From Penicillus capitatus (Eukaryota; Chlorophyta): 64,000 nt of DNA. Location of the stretch: the NCBI GenBank assembly GCA_965649825.1, contig OZ287719.1:1-64000 (forward strand), read 5' to 3'. The translations under genes and the position numbers were made by a program. Each line of letters starts with the position of its first letter. The first letter of the stretch is position 1. The notes under the pieces were generated by a model. It searched no databases. It was not told the DNA's origin and saw only the letters and a program-made list of their open reading frames with translations. This document shows, one piece after another, positions 1 through 9,586 of the stretch.

Positions 1-29
1 CACAGGTTGACGAAGACGGAGACGAGGTC

Positions 30-263
30 ATGGAAGCAGTGGTGGTTTCTGAACGCCGCGGTTCTAAACGCCTTGGCTACGCCGTGGCGTACGAAGATGA
101 GGTGAAGAGGGCAAAGAGGGCAAAGGAGGACCACGGCCTTCGCGACACAGCGGCGAGGAGGGAACGGCTAAGAAAGTTAAAGAAGGCAGACGACGCAAAG
201 CGAAAGGGAGACGGTGAGGCGGAGGGTTCATCCAAGGCCTCTCGGAAGAGGTCGAGGAAGTAG
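30..263 (+). CDS. C-terminal part of repeat-borne basic protein (cut by window edge)
   Basis: The 77-codon frame matches the last 77 residues of the protein at 20915-22069 with one visible difference (Val for Met near the start, in the GYAVAYEDE stretch). It is Lys/Arg-rich, looks like a bipartite nuclear localisation tail (KRAKRAKED, then SRKRSRK), and ends at a TAG. The internal Met is not the true start, because similarity continues upstream to the window edge. The function of the family is unknown to me. Confidence 0.6.
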   Translation: MEAVVVSERRGSKRLGYAVAYEDEVKRAKRAKEDHGLRDTAARRERLRKLKKADDAKRKGDGEAEGSSKASRKRSRK

Positions 264-1209
264 GAGACCGTTGAAGCGGTGTGGCGTGAGGACTAGGCTT
301 CGTCGGGGGTTGTATCGGTCAGGCCTTTACCTACGGAAGGCGGAACCTTGTCGAGATGGGCGGGCGAGGAGAGAAGAAACGTCAAGGGTCGGCAGAAGAG
401 GATGAGGTGGCGATCTAGTGCGCAACTTGGTGACGTGTGATGAAGGGGAGAACATGGATGGCGAATACACGGTGAGGCCAAAGCACGACGACCATGGAGT
501 GCGAGGAGTGGAGAGCGTGGGGTGATGACGTCTTGGGAACGAGGATTGACGTGGGGCCACGTTCCTCGGTTGACTGCGGCGTGCTGACCGGAGGTTTTCG
601 TTCGCCATGGCTCGACGCGCGTTTTTTCTTTTCTTGAGTGTCTTCGTAGGAAACGTGGTTTTTTCTTTCCCGCGCCAGCGCCGTCTTTCCGTTATCGGTG
701 TGTGTCGTAGGCTTGTTGTTTTTTCTTCTTGTCTTTCCGTTGCCACTGCAAGCACGCTTCGGGTGTTCTGCGTGGATTCTTTTCTCAAGAGCCGCGGTCC
801 GTGAATCTCTTGCGTCGGTTTCGCAACGAAGCTCTGCTTCGTCGTCAGCTTGAGGAAGACGTTGGTGTCCGCGAGGGAGAGTGGTAGACTAGACGGTGTG
901 TTACTTCGCTCCGCGGGGTTTGAATCCGGCGGTAGGTCTAGTGCGGAGGCGCTGGGAATTGGTCTGGGAGATGCGGGAACGGAAGTGTGGTCGGACGGTT
1001 AGATCGCCACGGGACAGGTTTGTGTCGCTTGTCTTGGGATGCCGACGAGACTGGAAAGCGCCCATTCGAGACAAGGTTTCGAATGTTTTGTTTGCCGGGG
1101 GCAACGGAAGAGACGTTGTGTTCTTCGGTCGAATGGTTGAATGGGTTTGTGACGGGCATGAATTGGATAAAGGTATCGGAAGGTGTTCAGGCATCTTTGT
1201 CGCCGTGGA

Positions 1210-1640
1210 TGTTTCTCTGGCAAGACGGGTTCGGCGGCCATAAGCCGAACCGGCTCCATTCGGATTCAATTCACTCTGGCCGTTTCTCTGGCAAGACGGG
1301 TTCGGCGGCCATAAGCCGAACCGGCCCCATTCGGATTCAATTCACTCTGACTGTTTCTCTGGCAAGACGGGTTCGGCGGCCATAAGCCGAACCGGCCCCA
1401 TTCGGATTCATTTCACTCTCTGGCCGTTTCTCTGGCCGTTTCTCTGGCCGTTTCTCTGGCAATTGGGGTTCGGCGGCCATAAGCCGAACCGGCCCCATTC
1501 GGATTCACTGCTCTGGCTGTTTCTCTGCCAAGTCGAGTTCGATCCTTATGAATCGAACGGGATGTTTCCAATCAGATTCACTGCTTTGGCTGTTTCTCTG
1601 CCAAGTCGAGTTCGATCCTTATGAATCGAACGGGCTGTTT
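1210..1640. repeat. Tandem array of hairpin-forming units, left arm
   Basis: Roughly 70-bp units each carry an inverted repeat. Four type-1 units have stem GGTTCGGC/GCCGAACC (first at 1228-1235 paired with 1244-1251, loop GGCCATAA). Two type-2 units (about 1529-1553 and 1608-1633) have stem GTTCGAT/ATCGAAC with loop CCTTATGA. Units are joined by a shared spacer containing gtttctctggcaag and attcggattca. Both halves of the stem change together between the two types, so pairing is kept while sequence is not. Confidence 0.85.
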
Positions 1641-2450
1641 CCAATGGTATGTAATGAATGGCATTCCCTATATCTCACTAAGTTCTTGCTTCGCGCGCGT
1701 TTGACGATTGGTTCGTTTTTACGCACACACGATTGACTTTGACGATATAGGTTGGTTCTATGTACGTCCTCTTCGAGAAGGTCTGTCTGTCAGTCATCTT
1801 TGCTGTATCCAAGTTGATAGTCTTCCGGTCCACATTATTCGCACCGACTGGACATCTGCACATGCCATCTACTCACGAGAACACCGTTGCTCGCTGCACT
1901 CAACACGGCTTAAAAGTTCGCGCATAACTCAAACCAGACCTGTAAGAAAACGTAGCAGACAAACCGAAAAGGTATCGCAAAACAAACTAGAGGAACGGCG
2001 CCTCCTGAGTCAGGCGATTGATGTGGGCGTTGATCAAGGAAACTTGTGACACGTCCCGCGCTTCACGAATAGTCGAACGACTTCGACTTCGACTTCGACA
2101 CGGACGAAAAGCATTCGATAAAGTGAATACCTACAGCGAGTTGATCTTCACAAACTATCTAGGAATTTACCACTCCATGGATGGTGGAACAGTTGATGCT
2201 TTACGACGTCTGCGGCACTCTGCGTCTCATTGCTGTGCTACTCTTTCCTATCGGCCGTCGGCGGGCGAAGAGGTAAGAAGCGGTTATTGCTCACCGATAC
2301 ACCTTTTCTCAGCGGAACGGACTCCCCGTATGATGACCGACGTGACAGTGACCGCTCCTTCTTTGTCACATCCGCCACCAGTCCTGGCTTGTCGGCGAAC
2401 CTAAACGCAGCTAGTGTCGCTTCAACGATGATGCTTTCTCGACCTGGTGG

Positions 2451-4460
2451 CGCTTGGAATCGCGTTCGTCCGTTTTCTGCCGTCGCTTTGTTTGTTTGCG
2501 CCAACGCGAAGGCGTAATGTCCATAGCCTCTCAGTCAGGTCAGATGTCTGGTTCGACACCCGACGCTTCTACGAATCAGGCACTCGCCTGTCTCGACGTC
2601 GGCGGCAGAACATTCAAACTCGCGCGCCGCGCCGTCCGGAACTAGCCTAAGTGAAACTCGTCGCAAAGGCGTTGAGCGAGTGCCCAAGGTCCGGACGGAG
2701 GAACCAGCCCGTGCATATAGACCTCAACCCGAGCTGTTTGTGCGGATACTCGAAATCCACAGACGCGATTCTCCGTGCGAATGATCCAGGGCAAGGCAGC
2801 ACCGCAGACGTGGCGACGGTAAGGGCGGCTCGTCAAGCATGTCCGCCGAGGGTCTGCAACGGGATCTCGATTTCTATCGGATCGCTTCACTGGACGAACT
2901 CGAGCTGCCCGCTGTTTGTCACGTGCCGAGTTCGAGCATATCGGCGGACGCGGTGCCAAAGAAGTCGATAAAAGAAGGGTAGGTGAGATCATAGAGAGTT
3001 AGTGGCCTAGAAGACATGTTTTCCCTGGTGTGTTTACATCTACTACATCATCACCTGGGCATTCTCAGCTCGCAGTTGGAAAACAATCAATCGAAGGCGC
3101 TGTCTCCGTCGAAGCAGCACGTGTCGAGCCTTCGGCTGTCGAAGGTTTAACACGTCATCTGTATTCAAAAAAAGAGTACTCGCTCGCCTCTGAGTGCAGG
3201 TGCCTTCTGTTCTCTGGTTAGAAACTTGATACAGAGCTGTGTGTCATAGATTTGTTCATGTAAGAGAGACACTCATCGCTCCGAGTCTGTTTGGATTGGC
3301 CCAAAGCCTGGCTCACGTCTGTCGTAGATTGCCAGCTGTGCGGGCAGCGGATGACAGCTAAACTAATCTCACGTCTTGTAACTCCACTTGCCTCTCATGC
3401 CTGCGAGGAGCATCAACGCTTAGATTCCAAAAAAGAGTTCCCCTGTCGCGGTCTTCTATCGGCGGCATATGCCCTTTGCATTCACGATTCACACATACTT
3501 CTGAGGAAAGAGTTGTCTTTCAGGCACTCAGTACAGAGGAATCATTTTCCTCTATCTGTTCTCAAAACAGCGAACATCCAGAGTGTGCGGATTTCTCAAC
3601 GCTACTCGCCTTAACATGCTAGCTGGTAGCTGCTTTGGAACTACTTATAGGGGGTGCAGTGAGCGACAAAGACATCTGACCCTTAGGGAGGCACTCCAAC
3701 TCCCCTTAAGTACCGTTCAAACCAGTCCGTCTGTCCGAATGCCGTTGGCGCAACGCACCGAACATCTGCCTGTGTCTCGTTTAACAATCGCCGAAGTAGA
3801 TGGCTGATCCGTGTCTGACAGGGCAACAGCACATTCAGCGACGCCAAGTTCCTCTTTAGCTAACGGAAACGTGACCGAACTTAAACGAACGGCAAAATCG
3901 ACACATGACAGTTGTGCTTGGACAGCTGTTGTTCGCAGCTACTTGGCAGGAGTCGACAGTGAAAGAAGGCTGAAAGTGTCGCCGGTCGGGTCGAACGAAA
4001 ACGATACAACAGCGGAAGACTTTTGTTCACAGAGCAATGTGAAACAAGGTTCAGACGACCAATTATATGCGCGCCTAGGACGCGACTGTCTAGGTCGATG
4101 AGTCATCACGTATCCAGAGCCAGAAGAAAGGACCCCTTCACAGAACAGAGCCCTCCTGATGGGACAACAAGCGTCCTCTTCATCAGGTGACCCATCGCTG
4201 ACGAGACAGTCACATCGCCAATGGAAATCTTGGCGACAGAAAGCACCGCATCACGTAGCCGATCTCTAAGATCTCTGATGGATTCGGGCAGCTGTGATGG
4301 TCGTGTCATTTGCACGACTGCTTCCTAGGCATCCAGTCTGTTCGCACGGACCAGCGTTTCGCGTTCAAAACAGCATCTACGCAATCATCAAGGACGGTGC
4401 ATCCGAGCGGCCCGTCCAACTGTCCGCCTCAACACTCTGTTCAGCTTCCGTCGCCAAGAC
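2451..4460. other. Gene-poor stretch upstream of gene A
   Basis: I see no convincing gene. Open frames here are short, lack recognisable domains and overlap on both strands. A block around 4081-4110 (ctaggtcgatgagtcatcacg) resembles the dispersed repeat found at 22.9, 23.6 and 41.5 kb. The promoter and 5' UTR of gene A should lie in the last few hundred bases before 4461. Confidence 0.5.
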
Positions 4461-6273
4461 ATGTGGACTCGTCGGAGGCTTCAGCTCATCTTCTTCGCAG
4501 CGCTCGCATGCGCTTTGGTCGACAGCGACGGTAAGCGCGAACACATGAAGTGCAGCGGGCCGGCTTGAAGAACAGCGTGCTTGCTGCCTATGCCTAGTTC
4601 ACGTCGATGCCTCGGATGGAAGCAGCGAGTCTCTGTGTAGCGGAATGGACGTCGTATCTGTGGCAACGGAGAGGGAACTGCGACGGGAACTCCGTCGCAC
4701 CGAGAGCGGCAGAAAGATCATCCTCGACGCGACCGAGTGGAAGCTCGAGGAGACTCTGGAAATTGCCTCGAGTGAGGTCTGCCTCGAAGGAGCGACGAAT
4801 GGCGTCGTCATACACTGTCCGCCGGACGAAAAGGGAAGTGCCGTCGTCGTCAGGTGCGCCGCGCTTCTTCAGGACGTTTAGCGCATCTTCTTTCCGAATG
4901 CAGGTCGACGCGTGCGGCGTTCTCCGATCTGACCTTTTCAGGTTGCCGTGGACACTCGGCAGTGGTGGTCGAGGCCAGACCAAGAAACGAGACGAAAGCG
5001 AGCGTCGTGTTTGACGGGGTCCGCTTCTCACAGAACGGCGACGTCGCGTCCGAAGTCTTCGGTGCCGGCGTCAGGGCGGATTCGTGTAGAGATGGGAACT
5101 GCAGGGCAAGTTCTCTGCACTTCACGAGCTGTCGCTTTTCAGGAAACCGCGCATTCTTTGGCGGAGCCATTTTCGCCAGCGACGCTGATGTTCTGTTCAC
5201 CGACTGCATCTTCGAGGAGAACGAAGCCGCTGTGTCGGGAGGGGCTGTTTACATCAGCGGCATGCAGCAGGAGGTTGGACTGAAGATGAAGCGAGTGATC
5301 TTCGCTAGAAACAGGGCCTACAACGAGACAAAAGCATTGAGAATGATGCTGAAAGCGTCGATACTATATGCTAACGAAACTTCGAGAACCGCAGGAGTGG
5401 GAGGCGCGGTTCATGCAAACAACATCGCCCAGATCAGAATCGAAGGTTCTGATTTCACTAAGAACGTGGCGTGCGGAGGTGGCGGTGCCATCGCTGTGTT
5501 TAACATGCAAAGGCTGCCGGCTTCGAATCTGAGCTATCCATTCAGTATTGATGATGGAACATTCTTCGAGAACGAAGCCTTCTGCGGGACGCAGCCCGAA
5601 GCATTGAGGTTGTATCTCTTAATTTTCTTCCAGTATCGTCTAGGAGGGGCATTGCGATTCGAAGCTTCAAATGATGAGTTCCTAGGATGGCGCATAAGAA
5701 ACAGTTCCTTCCTGGGAAATCGAGCACACTCAGGCGGCGCTGTTTCTCTTACGTCCGATATGCTCTCCGCCACAGAACACAAATTGGAGTCGTGTATGTT
5801 CGACAGCAGCATCGCTCTGTTAAGAGGAGGAGCGATCCTAATCAGCAGAGTTCGTCTGACAGTGAAGCATTCCAACATTACAAACGGCAGATCTGTGCTC
5901 GGTGGCGGAATCTACAGTCATAACACGGGTCGAGTGACGTTCACCGAGGATACTGAGGATCCATCAGTCGATAGCATTATCGAAGGCAACGTGGCCGGTG
6001 GTGGAGGTGGCATCAGTGCAGACGACAGTAAGTAACGTGCCATTCGCAGAATATGGTTACCATGCTGTCATTCAGGTGCGTTGGATCTCGCAGCTCTCAC
6101 TTTGCGGAACAACACTGCCCACTGGATGGGCGGAGGTATTCGTGCAGAGGATACAAGCGAGGATGTTAACCTCAGCGGCATCACCGTCGAGGACAATCGA
6201 TCGCCGGTCGGCGGAGGAGCTATCTTCCGTTCCCTGTCAAACGTCCTTGTCACATCACACAATGGAAGGCCGA

Positions 6274-6277
6274 CCGT
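6274..6277. repeat. Target-site duplication, left copy (CCGT)
   Basis: CCGT directly precedes the left LTR and is repeated directly after the right LTR at 13106-13109. Ignoring one copy restores an open exon 4 of gene A with exactly the length (278 nt) of exon 4 in gene B. Confidence 0.85.
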
Positions 6278-6581
6278 TGTCGCGTAGGGTTTTAGATGGA
6301 AACAATTTAAACGGTGGGCGCACGTAAACCTTTGAAACGTAAAGTCTTACAAACGAAAGACAAGATCTGTACATCTACAACGCTTTTATAGGGTACTTTA
6401 TTTTAAGTAACAAAAAGGAATATTCTGCGAAGATTCCGGAATCTGCTTGGAATCTGTGACGTAGAGCCGCGGGTCTATTTGTGGATGGAAGCTATAGAGA
6501 ACCTACGACCTGTCACTTGGAGATCGACACAAGTGTAAGTAGATGAGCGCATTATCGTGAGCGCTACGCCTTAACACGACA
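6278..6581 (-). repeat. 3' LTR (by transcript orientation)
   Basis: The 304 bp are identical to 12802-13105. Read on the minus strand it begins TGTCGTGTTAAGG and ends TACGCGACA. A TATAAAAG box (minus strand, 6390-6383) matches the one in the 5' LTR. Confidence 0.95.
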
Positions 6582-6600
6582 TGGGCCCACCTATCTTCTG
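6582..6600 (-). other. Candidate polypurine tract
   Basis: Reading on the minus strand into the 3' LTR, the sequence is agaagataggtggg followed by ccca. It is purine-rich but imperfect. It sits where plus-strand priming should occur and overlaps the end of pol. Confidence 0.45.
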
Positions 6601-9527
6601 TCTAATCTCCGAAGGAAGTCACGATGGACATTGTGCAGCGTCGAACCGTTGGGCATACGGATATCCCAACGGTGGTCACTATGTTCCTTCACTACAACAC
6701 AAGGAGAGACCCATTTGGAGTATAGTTTGGAGTCGAGGCGGTCGGCCAACTTTGAGTTGTACCACGAGACCTCTGCTCCCACTTCCATGGGACGGTTCTT
6801 GACTTTCTTGTGGTGTCTTGTCTTATTTTGCTGGTGTGCCTTAATTATTCGTTGATAAGCTAGTCCTCGGTCGGTGTCCAGCTGTTGTGGACTAGTTATC
6901 GTGCCGTTCCGTTGTGTGCCAGTTAGAAGGTATTGTGGACAGAACAGAGTCGTACTATGAATCGTTCGGTTGATTTCATGCACGCTCGTGCTCACATGTG
7001 TCGTCCAATCACCCCCCTTTTCCGCCCATATCCTCCGAAGTCGATTTACGAGGTTTCGGTTGAACGCCTCGACAGTGCCTGCACTTTTGTGGGAATAGGT
7101 TGGGGTGTGTAGAATGTCTATTCCGTGCTGTGCGCAGGTACTCTCGAAGCTCCTGGCAATGAAGGCGCTTCCGTTGTCGCACAGGATCCTCTGTGGAGCC
7201 CCAAAGTTTCGTGCCCATTCGAGTACCAGCTTAATAGCCTGTGCTGCCGAGCACGTCTTACATGGGCGCCCCACGCCGAACTTAGTGAAAGCGTCGATCC
7301 CGGTAGCGATATACCGAAACCCATGGCTGCCACGGTTCAGCGGTCCTATGAAGTCTAGACACAGTGTGTGGTTCGGGGATGGACTGTCAATCATACCCAA
7401 GTCCACCTCAGATCGTGGGTTGCGAAACATTTGGCACGTCTCGCAGTTATTGACGTAATCTCGCACGTCATTGAAGTCGTTCGTCCAGCGGGTACCGTCG
7501 GACCGCAGGTTCAGGAATGTCTTCTTGACCCCGAAGTGGCCTGCATGCGCCTTCTTGATGAGCTCGGTCCGTTCTTCCGGAGTATAGGATACGGAGTTCA
7601 CTTGATATCCCTGTTGCTTCTTCTTGGTGTGAAATTCGACAGGTGCGTTGTCTCTCCATCGGCTGAGAAGATCCGCTATCACGTTGTCCTTCCCCTCTAC
7701 AAAACAGAAGTGGAGACGATCATGGGAAAAGTGGTGCCGGAGCCAGCAATGCTGTCTCTGGATCCGGAGGTCCTTGAACTTGTGCAGGAATGTCGGCTCC
7801 TTGAGCCAATTGACCGTAGCCATGTTGTCGGAGTAAACGAATACCTCCGTCTGCTTGATCACAAAGTAACATTCCTTCAAGGCCCGTACTATTCCCATCA
7901 ATTCTCCCAGAAAACTTCCGACCCTCTGTTTTGTCGTAAAAGATCCAAAGAGAACAGGTTGCAAGGTCGAGTTAAGCAAAACGTATCCGAACTGGTTGAG
8001 TGGGTTACCACACCAATCCGTATACAGATGGAATGGCCCCTTTCTTTCCAACGTCAGTCGGTACGTACTGATGCACAGAGATTGAACTGCGTCTTTGTAG
8101 ATCTCGTCGGCTTTGGTGTAGTCGTTGTGTTCGCGTTTCAGGAATGGCTTGAGCCGTGTAACGATCGCGTCGTATTTGTAACAGTACTGTGCCAGTTGCT
8201 GGCACAGACCCATGGCCTTCTGAACGTCGTGACGTGACGTGATTGTCGGCAACTTCTGGAGTATAGCCTGGGCCCTGTGGTAGGGGTTTAGCGTCCCGCC
8301 ACTGAGTTCGGTACCCAGAAAGCTCACCGATGTCTCAAACCAGTCACACTTTTGGCAGTTGATCGTCAGGCCGTATTCGTCAAAACGTTTTAATAAAAGC
8401 TTGGTCTTGTCTAGGAGTTCCTCCTCCGTTTCGCCGCCGATAAGTATGTCATCGAAGTATCGGACCACATCCAATCCTTGTAGGATGTGGGTCATGCGGT
8501 TATTGAAAAGCTCCGGACTGACGTTGACGCCTTGCGGCAGTCTCCGAAAGCCGTACGTCACGCCGTTCCAATGTAGTGCAAAGAAAAGCGAGATATTGTC
8601 GTCGATGGGGATGGAGCCGTAGCCGTGAACAATGTCCACGATGGTGTATACGGTCCACTTGGGATCCACCTTCTGGATGATGTTGGACACCGGAATGATG
8701 GTCCCCCCTTGCGTTCCTTCGAGGTACGTGTTGATGTCGCGGAAGTCAATGGTGGGCCGGATCTTGCCATTCGGTTTGCGTATAAAGTTTAAAGGTGCTA
8801 CGACAGCGTGTATTGCCTCTGCAACAGACAGCTGTCGTATAACACCCTCCTTGTGTAGCGAATCGATCTCTTTTGAGATCTCTTCGTTGGTGAGATCTGA
8901 GACGTAGTTCTCCCTCCAGCATGGCTTAGGCTCACCGTGCCAACAAAGATCCCTGTTGCGTACCCTGATGTCCCACAGCCTGCTGGTCGTCGGGCGAATG
9001 GTGTCCGAAAAGACCAGGGGAAATTCTTCTCTTAGCCGAGCCACTGTTGCATCCTTGTCTACTGGTGTAAGAACGCTAATGTTGTTAACACGCTTGGTCT
9101 TCACTTTCAGCGGGTACTCCGTTCCATCGACGTCGGTGATGGAATCAATGTTTCCTTTAGCACAGCACAGTCGCATCTTGCTGGTGACATGCTGTGGAAC
9201 ATCGGATTGGTTGAAGATTACCACGCTGATCTGACCATTGGCGTGTACCTTGACTTTGCAGAAGATGTTCTTGTTATGAGTACAGTCGAAAAACGCCCTC
9301 CATTCCGTTGTCTCGGTAAATTTGAAGGGTAAGATGATGCGGCGGCTCCGGAAGGGTCCCAGCACAAAACTTCTCCCCGCCATGAAGACGATCCAGTCGT
9401 TTTGTTTGAACGGGAATAATCCCCGATCGATGGATTCGGTGACTTGGAGTGGTGGTGAAGGTGATGGTTCTTCTTTCTGTCTCGCTCGAGGTGCTTCATC
9501 ATTCCAGTTGGCTCTTACTAGTACCAA
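6591..9527 (-). CDS. pol: Retrotransposon Pol: reverse transcriptase, RNase H, integrase
   Basis: The frame is 978 codons from a TTG at 9527, but there is no ATG; it is open back to the ORF1 stop region and is probably made as an ORF1-Pol fusion by -1 frameshifting. RT: motif A with Asp about 298, YFDD at 357-360. RNase H: LYTD (Asp 503), GELMG (Glu 542), VYSDN (Asp 567). Integrase: zinc finger H661/H664 and C695/C698, catalytic Asp 725 (LCLDF), Asp 784 (LCDNG), Glu 820 (GTVEAFN), then a GPY/F-like C-terminal module (KLYSKWVSPCVVV...NVHRDFLRR, 934-974). Every catalytic residue I can place is present, and no internal stop is seen. It makes cDNA from the element RNA and inserts it into the genome. 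The stop is only about 10 bp from the 3' LTR, so no downstream env exists. Confidence 0.95.
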   Translation of the reverse strand: MVLVRANWNDEAPRARQKEEPSPSPPLQVTESIDRGLFPFKQNDWIVFMAGRSFVLGPFRSRRIILPFKFTETTEWRAFFDCTHNKNIFCKVKVHANGQISVVIFNQSDVPQHVTSKMRLCCAKGNIDSITDVDGTEYPLKVKTKRVNNISVLTPVDKDATVARLREEFPLVFSDTIRPTTSRLWDIRVRNRDLCWHGEPKPCWRENYVSDLTNEEISKEIDSLHKEGVIRQLSVAEAIHAVVAPLNFIRKPNGKIRPTIDFRDINTYLEGTQGGTIIPVSNIIQKVDPKWTVYTIVDIVHGYGSIPIDDNISLFFALHWNGVTYGFRRLPQGVNVSPELFNNRMTHILQGLDVVRYFDDILIGGETEEELLDKTKLLLKRFDEYGLTINCQKCDWFETSVSFLGTELSGGTLNPYHRAQAILQKLPTITSRHDVQKAMGLCQQLAQYCYKYDAIVTRLKPFLKREHNDYTKADEIYKDAVQSLCISTYRLTLERKGPFHLYTDWCGNPLNQFGYVLLNSTLQPVLFGSFTTKQRVGSFLGELMGIVRALKECYFVIKQTEVFVYSDNMATVNWLKEPTFLHKFKDLRIQRQHCWLRHHFSHDRLHFCFVEGKDNVIADLLSRWRDNAPVEFHTKKKQQGYQVNSVSYTPEERTELIKKAHAGHFGVKKTFLNLRSDGTRWTNDFNDVRDYVNNCETCQMFRNPRSEVDLGMIDSPSPNHTLCLDFIGPLNRGSHGFRYIATGIDAFTKFGVGRPCKTCSAAQAIKLVLEWARNFGAPQRILCDNGSAFIARSFESTCAQHGIDILHTPTYSHKSAGTVEAFNRNLVNRLRRIWAEKGGDWTTHVSTSVHEINRTIHSTTLFCPQYLLTGTQRNGTITSPQQLDTDRGLAYQRIIKAHQQNKTRHHKKVKNRPMEVGAEVSWYNSKLADRLDSKLYSKWVSPCVVVKEHSDHRWDIRMPNGSTLHNVHRDFLRRLDRR

Positions 9528-9561
9528 ACGTTTCGTCTGCGGTTCTTGCGTGTCGTCATGT

Positions 9562-9579
9562 GCCTGCTGAAAAACAGGC
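9562..9579 (-). promoter_or_regulatory. Hairpin downstream of the frameshift site
   Basis: On the minus strand GCCTG (9579-9575) can pair with CAGGC (9566-9562) around an 8-nt loop. It begins about 10 nt after the slippery heptamer, near the usual spacing for a stimulatory structure. A larger pseudoknot was not worked out. Confidence 0.5.
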
Positions 9580-9586
9580 GTGTACC

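Larger units (their letters stand above)
1..2450. repeat. Left arm of a large inverted repeat
   Basis: This stretch reappears as its reverse complement at about 18520-21180, with only scattered substitutions and a different number of internal tandem units. The inner end is near 2450, where similarity stops just after a conserved ctttctcga block. The arm begins inside an ORF (30-260) matching the basic C-terminus of the 384-residue protein encoded at 20915-22069, so the left copy of that gene is cut by the window edge. The rest (about 260-2450) is non-coding apart from the tandem hairpin array at 1210-1640. A partial third copy lies at 40705-41330. Confidence 0.85.

Noticed and set aside
1210-1640. 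Regular palindromic repeats reminiscent of a CRISPR array
   Set aside because: The host is eukaryotic, the intervening sequence is itself repeated rather than unique, and no cas genes are present; it is a satellite-type array.
7368-8237. 289-codon plus-strand frame
   Set aside because: It is the antisense of the retrotransposon RT/RNase H, which has all catalytic motifs on the minus strand.
6591-9527. Independent initiation of pol
   Set aside because: The frame has no ATG near its start and is open back to a slippery heptamer in exact register.
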